This document shows, piece by piece, positions 14,001-24,818 of a stretch of 64,000 bases of DNA. The position numbers and the translations under genes were made by a program. This DNA is from Spirodela intermedia (lineage: Eukaryota > Streptophyta > Magnoliopsida > Alismatales > Araceae): contig LR746277.1 of the NCBI GenBank assembly GCA_902729315.2, positions 3,663,001 to 3,727,000 of the forward strand. Direction: 5' to 3'. The notes below the pieces were generated by a model, which saw only the letters and a list, made by a program, of their open reading frames with translations, was not told the DNA's origin and made no database searches. Position 1 is the first letter of the stretch, and each line of letters starts with the position of its first letter.

Positions 14001-15361
14001 TTTATGCTGGAATTACCAGTCAAATGAGAAAACTTCCATGAATATCCTGACAGGCCACAGTAAGGCATTGTGCAATGTCCTGAACGCACAAGCAATCCTC
14101 CTGCAACGAATGACAACATGATACCATTTTATCTGGAAACGACCTCAAATTCCTAATGATACCTCTGGGATATCTCTGCAGTATCCGGATGAAACTAATA
14201 AGCCTGATACACCTTCAGTACACATCCATAGATACATAGTGAATATCATCCCAACTATATGTGCTTCAGAGACCGGCAGGACCCTCGAATTCAGGATATC
14301 CTGATGAAAATATTTACAGTAAAAAATTCATATACAATTTTTATCGAATTTGGATGAGTCGTTTTATTTATCACCGTGCAATGTATAAAGTTCAAATGTT
14401 CAAATAGATAACATGAAACACAGGTACTAAAGCATAAGAATTTTACATGAATACTCTATAAATTTGAGGAAAAAAGGAACTATAGCATAACTAATTTATC
14501 ATGACGAATTTTTAGCGCAAAATGCCAATTGTTGCCTTTTAGAAGTGCGAGAATGGAGAATTGAGGATGTTAATTTAAAAGATCTGATGTTATATTTGTT
14601 AAAGTTCTCCAAGAAGATATCACTGAGATTACAGAAACAGGAAAGTAAGAATATCTTAGCTAAATGTTTTCTTACGTTTTGGACGTATATTCCAGAGTCT
14701 TCCTAGGTCATCCTATCGAATGAAACTTTCTCTAAGACATTTAAGGGCAAAATTGAAAGTTTTTAAGCAGTCAAATACCTAATCTTTAATGGCCTCTCTC
14801 CCTCTCTCTCTCTCTCTCTCTAGATTGGCAACATATAGCTAACTTCTGTCCAGTTCTTGACTCACTTTATATCAGGATGTTGACAAAAATTGTTCGCAAA
14901 GATAGAGCATCTTGATAACAGTTGACGAACCAGGTCTCCTGAGCCCGAAATTGTCTGGGAGTAGTTATAACCAAACCATTACCAGTTAAAAATAAATCAG
15001 AAGTCTGAATTCATCGACCACACACGATTTCGAATGCAATCGTTAACCTAAATTCTTCCACTAAAACCAATTCACCTAACTTTCTTCGTCAAAGATACGT
15101 AGCAGTAGTGCTCTGCGAATTCTCAGTGGAGCAAGAGAACATGAGAACGCTTCACCAGTCTCAACTACAGAGAAGACGAGCAAAACAAAAAAATATGTAT
15201 ACCGCAAGGTGAAGTGATTCTCATCCGCTGCAGAGAACTGAAGAAGGCGAAGAAGGGAGAACGGATTGAACCGAAACAGTATTTCCAGCTTGCTCACCGA
15301 GGGAAGTACTCAAGCCACCGACGAGGGAGAGACCGAGCGCGACGAGGACCTGAGAATCCAT
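2045..15361 (-). CDS. ZIP-family zinc transporter ZTP29 (12 coding exons)
   Basis: Minus-strand coding exons, in transcript order: 15298-15361, 13521-13579, 13356-13448, 12627-12716, 12432-12513, 11767-11822, 7047-7103, 6075-6115, 5545-5612, 3168-3224, 2723-2840, 2045-2090. They splice in frame with GT-AG borders to 831 nt (276 aa), which I recall as the length of Arabidopsis ZTP29. The protein has about eight hydrophobic segments, a charged cytosolic loop after exon 4 (KDEDGSGKDMMKKHRRQ), and the two ZIP metal-binding helices HNFPEGMAVF and HNIPEGVAVALP. The C-terminus is SLYFLQISLP. The family moves Zn2+ into the cytosol; Arabidopsis ZTP29 is described as an ER protein linked to salt stress. 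Start: first ATG, MDSQVLVALGLSLVGG, as in the family. The last exon is only 46 nt and lies 632 nt beyond exon 11. One intron (7104-11766) holds a retrotransposon in opposite orientation. Confidence 0.95.
7344..7842 (+). repeat. 5' LTR of the Ty3/gypsy element
   Basis: About 499 bp, starting TG and ending CA, matching the 3' LTR at both of its ends. It contains a TATA-like tattTAAAgg near 7570 in the part missing from the other LTR. Confidence 0.8.
10798..11094 (+). repeat. 3' LTR of the Ty3/gypsy element, internally deleted
   Basis: About 297 bp. It aligns with 7344-7440 and then with 7621-7842, so roughly 180 bp that include the LTR promoter region are missing. Many substitutions relative to the 5' LTR show an old insertion. 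Confidence 0.75.
14801..14821. repeat. (CT)n microsatellite in ZTP29 intron 1
   Basis: A short CT run; nothing else recognised in the 1.7-kb first intron. Confidence 0.8.
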
Positions 15362-15956
15362 CGGAAAGAATGTAGCGGACCGGCGGGCGCGAAGGCGGGA
15401 ATGCGAACGGTGACGAGCCGCGAGAAGAACGTGGGAGGTTTTATACACGCCCCCGGCTTCCCGTTCTCGCTTGTCCGCGGGGAAACGAACAACGGAGGGT
15501 GAGGGGAGGCAGTGACCGTGGAGCAGGTGAACCCACCAATACACGACGGAGGGGGGGTGCGTTTTGAGGGGGTTACTGACGGAATACGTTCTTGTTTGGA
15601 TGAGCTTTCCTACGCGAGCATCGGAAAAGCCACTTCGGGATGACCTTTCTTTCTCATCTTTTAAAATTCGATTCCTGGAGGTCCATGATTTTTGCCGCTT
15701 CCACAGCAATCCGATTTTCGTGGGGCTCTTGCTTAGCCCTTCAACGGGCCGGGGCCGGGGCCAGGGCCGGTTTCGGATCAGACCCGAGCCCGGCCCGATT
15801 TGGTCACCGCAGCTGGTGCGGCGATGAAGAAAATGGTGGGCAGCGGCAATTTGAGTGGAGGAAGAAGGGAGAAGAAGGGGAAGAAGGGAGAAGAAGGGAG
15901 AAGAAGGGAGAAGAAGGGAGAAGAAGGGAGAAGAAGGGAGAAGAAGGGCGTTGGCC
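15362..15956. promoter_or_regulatory. Divergent promoter between ZTP29 and the Cys/His-rich gene
   Basis: 595 bp separate the ZTP29 start codon (minus) from the start at 15957 (plus). The region is GC-rich, holds a gggccggggcc tract near 15750, and ends in a 10-bp minisatellite. No TATA box stands out. Sharing of control elements is inferred from head-to-head layout only. Confidence 0.6.
15859..15949. repeat. 10-bp minisatellite (aagaagggag)n
   Basis: About nine tandem copies of a purine-only 10-mer end 8 bp before the start codon at 15957. Three units make 30 nt, so the tract reads without stops as a Glu/Arg/Lys/Gly-rich peptide in the frame of the downstream gene from an ATG at 15855. Copy number could differ between individuals and alter the 5' leader. 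Confidence 0.85.
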
Positions 15957-16475
15957 ATGGCTTCCGCATGTAGCATCCCCCCGTTTGGGGCCCTTCCTGT
16001 CAGGGCATGGAGAAAAAAGGAGGTCAGATCTTCTTCTGAGAAACGTCCACAGCGAGGACCCCCGAAGCGGTGCCTGAGGTGCAATTCCCTCTATCACGAG
16101 GACGAGAACTCCCCGACGTCCTGCTCCTTCCACGGCCACGTTACAGGTACCGAAGCCCACAGGGCAGCACCGCCGTCTTGGCCGGAGAGTCTTGCCGATT
16201 CGATTCTTTCAACGTGGGTCACCCCGTCGGACTGAATCTGCGCAGGAGAGAAAGGGCTGTTCGCCCTGGCGCCGCCGCACCAGGGGATCGACGGCGAGTG
16301 GACCGACGGGAGTGGAGTGATCGTCTACAGGTGGAACGAGAAGGGAAACAGGCCAAACACCGGGAGCGCGAATTGGAAGAAGAGGTGGACCTGCTGCTCC
16401 GAATACGATGATCACGCCCCTCCTTGCCGCCGGGGATGCCACGTCTCCTACGACGACGGGTTCACCCTCTACTAA
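15957..16475 (+). CDS. Conserved plant Cys/His-rich protein, function unknown (2 exons)
   Basis: Exons 15957-16146 and 16246-16475 (GT-AG, 99-nt intron) encode 139 aa. Exon 1 ends in CNSLYHEDENSPTSCSFHGH; exon 2 continues with GLFALAPPHQGIDGEWTD, WNEKGNRPNTGSANWKKRW, then CCSEYDDHAPPCRRGCHVSY and ends DDGFTLY. The Cys and His spacing (C-x2-C, C-x-F-H-G-H, C-C, C-x3-C) suggests a metal-binding fold; I recall similar short proteins in other plants as uncharacterised. The N-terminus is Ser/Arg-rich and could be a plastid transit peptide (inference). Start chosen at ATG 15957 (good context, after the minisatellite); an in-frame ATG at 15855 would add a repeat-encoded extension. It faces away from ZTP29 and converges on the TL19-like gene, with only 169 bp between stop codons. 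Confidence 0.8.
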
Positions 16476-16644
16476 GCAGTTTCTCACCCATCGCCCGTCT
16501 CTCTCGAACTTCCATCCAAAATTTGTACGAACGAAGCAGTCGGATTAATCGCAGGGGAGACGAGCCGTTCGAAAATTATCATCTCTTCGATGGTGGGTAG
16601 TATTGAATACATTCGCTGTGGGGGGAAGGGTGGTTCTGCGAGGT

Positions 16645-17373
16645 TCAGACGGTGGTGAAGGACTCGTGGATGTGCCGGAGCATGGGCTCGTCGCGATCCC
16701 ACTCGGGCTTCGGGGCGTTGACAAAGTGTGCGTAGAGCTTGTTGCGGGCGCAGGTGACGGAGATGAGGCTGTGAGCTCCACCAGCACCATCGATCTCGTA
16801 GACGTAGTAGACCTGCCCGGTCTCGTTCCGGCGCTCTTCCGAGCGGACGCTGTCAGCGGAGCTGATCAGATCCTGCAGGTCGACGTCCGAGAGGGCGAGA
16901 TTGTTGAGCACGGCGTCGACGGGGGCGAGGCTTTTGAACCCGGAGAGGAAGGTGAGGTACACCTTCTCCGACTTCTTCTTGGGATTGTAGAACTCGCTGT
17001 CGGTGCCATTGGTGCCCTTCTCCACCTTGGAGACAGGCCTCTCCTTCCACCCGTCGGGGACCTCGTAGATGTACTCAGCGGCGTCCTTCTTGTTGGCGCT
17101 CCCCCCGAAGCTTCCGTAATTGGCCGCGCTGGCGGCGGTGCCGTAGTAGAGACGGAAGGCCGCCGCCTCCGCGAGGGCAACTGGCGGAGAGGGCACTGCG
17201 GAGGAGAGGATCACCGCTGCGGCGGCGGCTGCGGTGAGAGCCGAGGGGAGAGCCTTTGAGTGGAGGGAAGGGGGTTGTGGGGGCTTGGCGATAATTTTGG
17301 GGGAGTTTGAAGAAGGGGAGGCCGCGGCGGCGGCGGAGAAGAGGGCGGCGGAGGGGGAGAAGATGGTGGCCAT
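16645..17373 (-). CDS. Thylakoid lumenal 19 kDa protein (PsbP-domain family)
   Basis: Single-exon gene, 242 aa. The first ~85 residues are Ala/Ser/Pro-rich with a hydrophobic stretch (ALTAAAAAAVILSSAV) followed by PPVALAEAAAFRLYYG, a bipartite transit peptide with a lumen-type Ala-x-Ala cleavage region. The mature part has YIYEVPDGWKERPVSKVEKG, TDSEFYNPKKKSEKVYLTF and a conserved end (YVYEID, LISVTCARNKLYAHFVNAP), which I recognise as the plant TL19 protein within the PsbP-like family. PsbP relatives act in or around photosystem assembly in the thylakoid lumen; the exact job of TL19 is not settled. The coding sequence is GC-rich, unlike the AT-rich DNA upstream of it. It ends 169 bp from the stop of the convergent gene. 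Confidence 0.93.
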   Translation of the reverse strand: MATIFSPSAALFSAAAAASPSSNSPKIIAKPPQPPSLHSKALPSALTAAAAAAVILSSAVPSPPVALAEAAAFRLYYGTAASAANYGSFGGSANKKDAAEYIYEVPDGWKERPVSKVEKGTNGTDSEFYNPKKKSEKVYLTFLSGFKSLAPVDAVLNNLALSDVDLQDLISSADSVRSEERRNETGQVYYVYEIDGAGGAHSLISVTCARNKLYAHFVNAPKPEWDRDEPMLRHIHESFTTV

Positions 17374-20139
17374 CGGAGTGGGGATTTCTGATTTCCAGGG
17401 ATGTGGTCTCCGATAGGCCTCCCCGAGCTTGTTATCCGCAGAAAGACCCCGATGAATCTGCGGTACGGTTACCTCCCTCCTTTCCGCGTCGTATAAAAAT
17501 GAGTTTCAAAATAAATGAATAAATAATATGATAAATTTCGTAATCTAATTATTTAAGGTGCACACAAAGTATTAAATACGCTTCACAAAAAATAAATACA
17601 GAATATAGTGAGGAACGATATATCCCATACGAGCCTTCAAAGTGTAATATTTTGCCTTGACAAGGTTATTACTTATTGCTCTAACACCTTGTTCTTCTAA
17701 TAAGACCGTTTGCATTGACCTAACATTCTATTTTATTCTAACGGTTGTTGGACTATTATGTTTATGACATTTGGCCCCTTTTTCACTTCTTATCTATTTG
17801 ATTGATATTGGCAGATATTTTGAATTGACATGTTCTTTGATGTATCAATTGATGATATCTTCAAATTGTCCAAGATTGACATCTCACTCTTGTGGTGTCA
17901 TCCTCAATTATTCTCTTCTTTCAATCACAAAATAACATTTATCATAGTAAAAAAGTAAGCCCACACTGTTGGGGGTGTCCATTGAAAATAATTCTTATGT
18001 ACATTCTATTCCTCTATCTTATATACTTTTAAGAGCAAGATGTTAAAGATTTGGTGTGTTGTCAATTTTGTATTGAAATTAAGTTAACAAACAATCCAAC
18101 TGACCTGTGAGATAATTTTGAATAGTCTGCCCAAATGTGACACTAATCCCCATTAGTGTTTACTTTACTTGATGTTCTTATACATGCCTTAGTTCAATCA
18201 TGAGAAGACTTGGTCACCAACATTAAACTCTTCTTCTCATTAGTATTTGTCATTATTTTTCTCCATACACTTCATTTCCCAAACAGACACTTCACATGTC
18301 TCCTCTCCCTTTGTGTGTCATGTCCAAGTAAACCAATATGTTGTTAAATAATATATTAACCCCATCTATCTTTCTAACTGAAGTGGAGTTAATTGCTATT
18401 ACCTTTCAGTGAGCTTAAATGGTGAATAATCTATTGTCAAACTCTAGTGCAAGTTAAACAAAAATAGATGACATAAAAAGAAGGCATCTATTTATCTTAA
18501 TTCTATGTGATCAAATGACATAATCATTCCAACATAATGTCAATAGACTATATTTGACCTTATATTTAGGGGTGACAACTTATTGATAATTTATGTTACA
18601 TCTCTAATTAAAATAAATATATTTGTTAAAAATCCTCTTGTGTGCTGTGTCTCAATCATTGATGATGTTCCTCAATAGTCCTCAAAACTTGACTATATTT
18701 GTCATAAGAGATTGAAAACTTCTTCTATATTACTATTTGTGTGAGTCAACATGAATATTATATATTTTAAAAATAAGTCTAGCAACAAAGATCTCACTAA
18801 ATCATTTGTTCTTGATAACTCCACTATGAAATCTATTGAGATGAACTAGTACAGTTATTTTAGATTAAAAGATGAACTCCAACTACTTATAAAAATTGAT
18901 AACATATGATTTGAGCACTTGCACTTCACTACGCCTCAATCAACCATTGATAAGTAGACATTTGTTTAATCCATCCATATGTCACTCTTCCCAACAACAT
19001 GGCTCATAAATCCAAATTTCACTAATAAAAAATCAGATATGAATAGATTTAACTCCAATTGGTTATCTCTAACTTTGTGAATATCTTACGATTCTAATTA
19101 TAAATCAAAATGTTGTCCAAACATACTATCATAAAGTAGTCAATATATGTGTATGTCATAAGATGCATAACATTGTCTTATCATTGTGAGTTCAAATACA
19201 TCATAAACTTGTGTGAACCATAACGCATTGTCATCCTCTCCTCATCACCTTCATAAATAGAAACTTGATAATATCTATTGCTATAATCTATCTTGGATCC
19301 TAAAAAAGTAATGAACTCCCTCTAAGTAATTGAACAACTCTTCCATGTTTGGCATCATATATTCAATTTTCATAATTATCTTGGTAAATGCTAATAGTCA
19401 ATGCATAATTAGAGTGGTTTATTTCCTCTTCATCTAAAAAAATGATGGACACACCCTAAGGTGCTTATACAAGTTGATGGTAAATGTACCATCAACTTCT
19501 ATGATGACAAGTCTTTAAATTTCTATAAGACTTGCATAACTTTGGATGAATGTTCTTTTATCATGTCACTTCTATCATCGTAGCCACCATATTGTTACAT
19601 ACATAAATGTTGAGTGCCATGTCCTTGAGTCCTATTTGATAGATGTCATTATTTAATTCTCAAATGTTGATAAGATTGATCTTGTCACCATATCTCTATC
19701 CTTGTCACTCTCAAGACAAAGTATGAGTATACTTTGTTAGTGATGAATATACTAAAACATTGGTTTAAGATATTTTCTTATACCTTTGTGAGAAAAATTA
19801 TATTTCTAAGATAACTTCAAAATTATTTTATGGGTAGCAGAATTAAGTTTACTTATCACTTTCATCCTCTAACTTATGGTCCATAAAAGTTTTACATACT
19901 TCATTGGTCATGGTATGCATCCTTAAGTTAAAGATCTAGATATAGCCATCACCTTATAATAACATCAAACCTAATTGGATAACACTTTTTAAAAAAAACA
20001 TTATTTTGATGTGACCTAATCATTGTATAATAAACTTTGTGAATTTTAAACTTATAAAACTAGATAATATTATTTTTAAAATTTTAAAAAAATAGTTCAA
20101 CAAAATAATTATAATTTGATAAAAAGTTCCAAAAATAGT

Positions 20140-20340
20140 GAAAAAATTTCAGTCCATCACAAAGATGTAATATAATATGGGGTAATATTGTAGAATTTTC
20201 TACAAAGAACATAAATGTTTATAATTGTTAGACTCAATAATAAAGATAAAATATATTTAAAATTCACAAAAAGGGTGCGGACATTAAGATAATGTCAACT
20301 ACTTGATAAATTGGTCAAAAATAGAGTTCTAACGATATGA
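20140..20340 (+). repeat. Dispersed repeat, copy 1
   Basis: Similar to 38570-38770 over about 200 bp. The best block is aaagataaaatatatttaaa (20242-20261), also present in copy 2, followed in both by a run to aaaatagagttc. Probably part of an unidentified transposable element. Confidence 0.6.
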
Positions 20341-21189
20341 CAATGACCATCAAAATTTTGTGTGTTTGGGTAGATTATCAAGTAATGTCTATGGCATCAA
20401 AGGCTCTCATTAGACATAGGCTACCAAGTCATTCTCTAGATTTCCTTTTAAAAGTAAAATTAATTAAAAATAATAAAATAGAATTTTGGCGTGATGCATC
20501 AATGATGCGTCAAAATCTTAATCGTTCAGTGAGATTATTATGTAATGTCCACAACCTCAAAGATTCTCTATGCGAATAATCTCTAAATCTTCTAGTAAAG
20601 TCTAAAAATCAATTAAATAAGTCGACAAATTGTCCTCAACAGCTATCACCTGATAGAATGAAAAAATAATGACTTTATAGACCTCCAACAATTCTCACTT
20701 GATAAAAATAATCTTGATGAAGATGGGCTGCATCTTAAGAAGCTTCATATTCATGTTCACACAACAAGATGAGGTTCTTCATTTGCATTTAATATACTCT
20801 CAAGAGGTGGCGACTCATCTCCTAAGAAGATAATATAGAAAGTAGAGAAGAGAAGGCATGAAGTAAAATTTTTTAGTTGATACATTATTGATTCTAAAAA
20901 AAGATGATCTTTTTGTTCACAATCGTTTGACAAATTTAGTAACACTCTACAAATCATATTGACAAGATTTTTACCAATGATTGAGTAATTTTGGTGACTT
21001 AATCATTGATCTTTGTAAAAAAATTATGATTTAGTCAAATAAAAATATGAGTTTTAGTTTTAATGGATTCAAACCCTCACCCCTCACCTACTTATAAGAA
21101 AAAAAGTGACATAAGTACTCTAATATCCTTATCTAGTGACATCATAAGATATTTTTTTCTTATCATTAAGGGGTATTATAAACAAATAA

Positions 21190-21480
21190 ATATTAACAAC
21201 AACTGACGACGAATAGTGGCTGGATTTAGTCTCACATCAGCTATTTTCAGATGCTTGAGCCATATATAATAATATGACTTTATGCTTAGTACCTCTTTCT
21301 CACATTTGTATGACTACTCCCTGCCTCACACTTGATTGGCCACTAGTGACATAGAAAAGGAGTATTACATATGTGTCTCCTATTAGTCCCTACTTGATGG
21401 AGCTCCATGCTCATAGCTCTACCCGACTATACTTCCAACTTGCTTGCGGGTCCGATTGGTGATGGATCCCCTTTTTCTTT
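21190..21480 (+). repeat. Possible solo LTR fragment
   Basis: Contains ttagtctcacatcagctatt and a TATA-like gccatatataataat about 35 bp later, a layout common at the 5' part of plant LTRs. No partner LTR identified. Confidence 0.25.
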
Positions 21481-22149
21481 TATTTTTATTTTATCTTTAT
21501 TTATCTCAAAAATAATATTATAAAAATTATATAAATTCACATAAAATCACATAATTAGTTAAAATTCACATTAACTAACTAAAAATCACTTTTCATAATT
21601 ATAAAAAATATAAATATATTTATCATGAGTTAAGGTTAAAACTATATTATTAATTAATATTTAATTCATAAAAATAAATACTTATTAGTGAGTCACATTA
21701 TTATCTAATAAATTTATCATTTAGTGCAAGTTTTATGAAAATGAGTTTGCCTTTTTAAATTCATTGATTCGAGTATTATTTTAAAGCATCTAATTATTGA
21801 TGAGAGTTGAGGAAATTACTATTGTTAACTTCAACTAGTGTTACATACACCATTAAACAAGCTAGTGTCAATTTGGCTTCATTTTAATTCACACACAAAA
21901 AATATTATTATGCTTAAAGATTTCCATCATAAAGTACATATATAAGAGGTTCAGAGTGTGTTCTCTCTCTCTTCAATCTAACTCCATCTTACACTCACCT
22001 TAACCACTTGTAGTTATTGATAATGTATTATATTATGTGATAAGTAAGATAAAACCAAGGTAGTTGTTATATTATTATATTAAAATTAATCATTCTTTCA
22101 TCATATTTTCAATTGGAAGCTTTTTATATTTTCAATGGATTATGACTAT

Positions 22150-22580
22150 AAAAAATAGCATCTCTACCCTCTCTTTTTGCCCTTGTTCTCTCTACCCTCT
22201 CCTTTTTTGTCGTCATCCTCTCTACCCTCTCCCTCTCTGCCCTCATTCTCTTTACATTCTCCCTCTCTACCCTTGTCCTATCAGCCCTCTTCCTCTCTGT
22301 CCTCTCTCTTTCAGCCCTCTCCCTCTCTACCCTCATCCTCTCAACCATCATTATCTCTATCATTTCTCTCTCGGCCCTCTCCCTCTTTGTCCTCTCACTT
22401 TTTGCCCTTTCGTTCCATTTTCTTTGTGTTCTCCCACTTTATGCCCTCTTGCTCTATTCCCTCTCTACTCCCTTTGTTCTATCTCTCTCTCTCTCCTCTC
22501 CCTCCCATGCCATTGTCTTTTCTCTTTCTCCCCACTCTTTTTTCTCTTCTTACTTTCTCACTTTCTTCTTCTCTCACTAT
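22150..22580. repeat. Polypyrimidine minisatellite (imperfect ~15/30-bp units)
   Basis: Degenerate repeats built from ctctctaccctc and ccctctctgccctc. Translations in two plus-strand frames are long, repetitive Leu/Pro/Ser or Pro/Leu/Cys peptides with a 10-residue period, which reflects the DNA repeat and not a gene. A short (GT)n follows near 22580. Confidence 0.75.
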
Positions 22581-24090
22581 GTGTGTGTGTGTGCATTCTA
22601 GCCTTTTTCTTAGCTTTAATAAGACCCAACCCTTATAATCACCAAGGTGACAACTAGATGAATTGCAAGAGCACAAACCATAGAATTTGACAACCTCTAC
22701 AACATACTGTCATCCCAAATATTAGAGGGGGACCTAAGTTTGTCTAGTTCTATCCCTCTTTTCCATTCATTCTCTTTTCTTCTCCTCTCTCCACTTCTCT
22801 GATCTTTGCTCAATTATTACATTCATGCATCTCACCTTTGTTAGTCTTGTGGCATAGTCGTATCTAGTGTTGAGTCTTTACTTTGTGCTCTAGTTTCTTT
22901 CTAACAATAGAGAGTTATGTATCTAGTTTGACTTTTGCAAGTTAGTACATTGAACTTGAGGAATAATTAAGGAGTAAGAGTTCATTGAAACAATCCTTGG
23001 AGCGCAAGTGAAACAATCTTAGAGTCCAACTGACCCTTGCAAGTCCATACTAAGTTATTGCAGATCATCACGTCGACATCAAAACCTCTACCCCTTCTTT
23101 TCTTATTTTATATTTTCTTGAATCAAAAAAACACTAATTGATGCATAACTCTTATCTCTTTTTGAAGATTGACCTAAATTCACTATACACTTGAGCTAAG
23201 TTTAGATATAAGTGAAATTCAGTTTTTACATATTTAAATTAGTTACCTTATGCATGATTGTTTCTCCCATGTTAGTTAGGTTTACCTTCATCTCACTATT
23301 TGTCACGACCCTTAGTGTCAATAGAGTTGATCTTGCATCAAGAAATTAGTTGTCATTATTGTCAACTTGTATATCTTAAACATATTGATTTTATATCTCT
23401 ACATATACTCAAACTTAGAAACCAACTTTAAATTGAATAACTTGTACTTTTCAAACATAATTTCTATATCCAAAATGAGTGAAGCTAACGACTTCACATA
23501 CTCCATTATTTTAGTACAACATAGCGCACATTTGATTACTCATATATTGTTTATTGGGAAGAATTTTTCCTCTAATTCCTTCACAAACTCGTCTTAGATG
23601 AAGATGAGGATTTTAATCTGATCTAGGGATCAAGTTCTCAACCATAATTTGATGTCCATTGTAAGATACATAATAACAAGTATGGTTTTCTACTCATCTG
23701 CCACGTACCTTACCTTGTAGTATTGACCAAGATTTTAAAAGAAATTATCAATTTCTTGAGCATTGAGATACTCCAGCAGTGCCTTGGGTTATAGAAGCTT
23801 GGTATGCCCCCATGAACATCCTACTATATAGTAATTGCCACATCTCTTATGAAGGCCTCCAATGACTCTCATAGACCAACAAAATCCATGTTTAGTCCTA
23901 GTTAGTTGCTGAATTGTGCAACGGACTATGTTGTTATCATGTAAGTCATCTAGTTATTCTTCAATGACTTAAAGATGATTCGGAACCTCTTCAGTAGCAG
24001 CAATAACATGCAAAAGTACCTTTCAACACAAGTCAACTTTTGTCGAATGGCTCTAGACTTCTTAGACATCATTGATTACTATGATACCAA

Positions 24091-24310
24091 ATTCTCATAT
24101 GGGCACACTTCCTAAGCATATGTTATTCACCCAACGTATGCTGTGACATCCAACTAACCTAATTATGAGAGATTTATACAAAAAAGATAAATAATTTTCA
24201 CAAAAAATGATACACAAAATAAAGAGGAATAATATTTTATATAAAGTTGCGTAGGCCTTCAAGGTGTCGTAGTGTAACGTATTGCCCCATCAAATGTAGC
24301 TAATGATCTG
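24091..24310 (-). repeat. Candidate 5' LTR of the degenerate element
   Basis: Lies just outside the primer-binding-like site. It shares a weak match (cttcaaggtg...gtaacgtattgcc) with 17620-17670 near the other end. Borders and target duplication not found. Confidence 0.4.
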
Positions 24311-24818
24311 ATGTCTTGCTCCCTTGTCACGATCGTCCTCACATTTTCTATATTTGGTTGGTAATTGTCAGATCCCTTTGTCTTGTTCCGTCCTTACTGG
24401 GCCTAGTTTGTACGCGACGGACGGCGCAGACGTGCACGCAGCTCATGCAGTTGGTGTGGGGTCATCACACCTGGCCACACTGCTCTCGAGGCCACTGGCT
24501 CTGATTGGCTTAAACGCAGGACGAGAAGGATTCTAGACGGTGTTGTTACCTCCTTGGAAGTTGTCATCTTCTGCTCCCACGTGGCCTCGCGTTATCACGC
24601 CAACTATGACACGGAATCACCGGAGGCCACCCAGATTCCAGGCAGGCCCCACGGTAGATCGTTTCCACCTTTACGACGGCTCCCAATAAGACCCCGCCAT
24701 TGCCCGCCACCAGTTCCTTGGAATTTCACAGCGGACCTCCTCTCCTCTCCTCTCCTCTCAGGCCCCTCTCCCCTCCCGGGGAGCGGAATTATCGAGGGGG
24801 AGGAAGTCTTTGCGGGAG
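24311..24818 (+). promoter_or_regulatory. Promoter and 5' leader of the CTPA gene, with a G-box
   Basis: CACGTGGC, a G-box, lies at 24578-24585, about 240 bp upstream of the start codon. A (ctcctctcct)-rich tract at about 24736-24770 may be a pyrimidine-rich leader element. A G-box fits light-regulated expression of a thylakoid protease (inference). Confidence 0.5.

Larger units (their letters stand above)
17520..24310 (-). mobile_element. Degenerate Ty3/gypsy retrotransposon, minus strand
   Basis: An AT-rich 6.8-kb stretch with no intact gene. Read on the minus strand it keeps the order of a gypsy element: a primer-binding-like site (TGGTATCATAG) at 24079-24089, a gag-like start just after it (about 24069, MSKKSRAIRQK), RT blocks at about 19420-19170 (MPNMEELFNYLEGVHYF, then YYQVSIYEGDEERMTMRYG), RT C-terminal remnants near 19000-18900, and an integrase C-terminus-like region near 18100-18250. 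Numerous stops and frameshifts. Ends are estimated from weak similarity between 17520-17700 and 24170-24310. Other insertions are probably nested between 20.1 and 22.7 kb. Confidence 0.65.

Noticed and set aside
16603-17259. 218-aa plus-strand frame opposite the TL19-like gene
   Set aside because: Antisense shadow; the minus-strand frame has a complete lumen-targeted PsbP-like protein.
22064-22657. 197-aa plus-strand frame rich in Leu, Pro, Cys
   Set aside because: It is a translation of the polypyrimidine minisatellite with a 10-residue period; no domain or gene structure.
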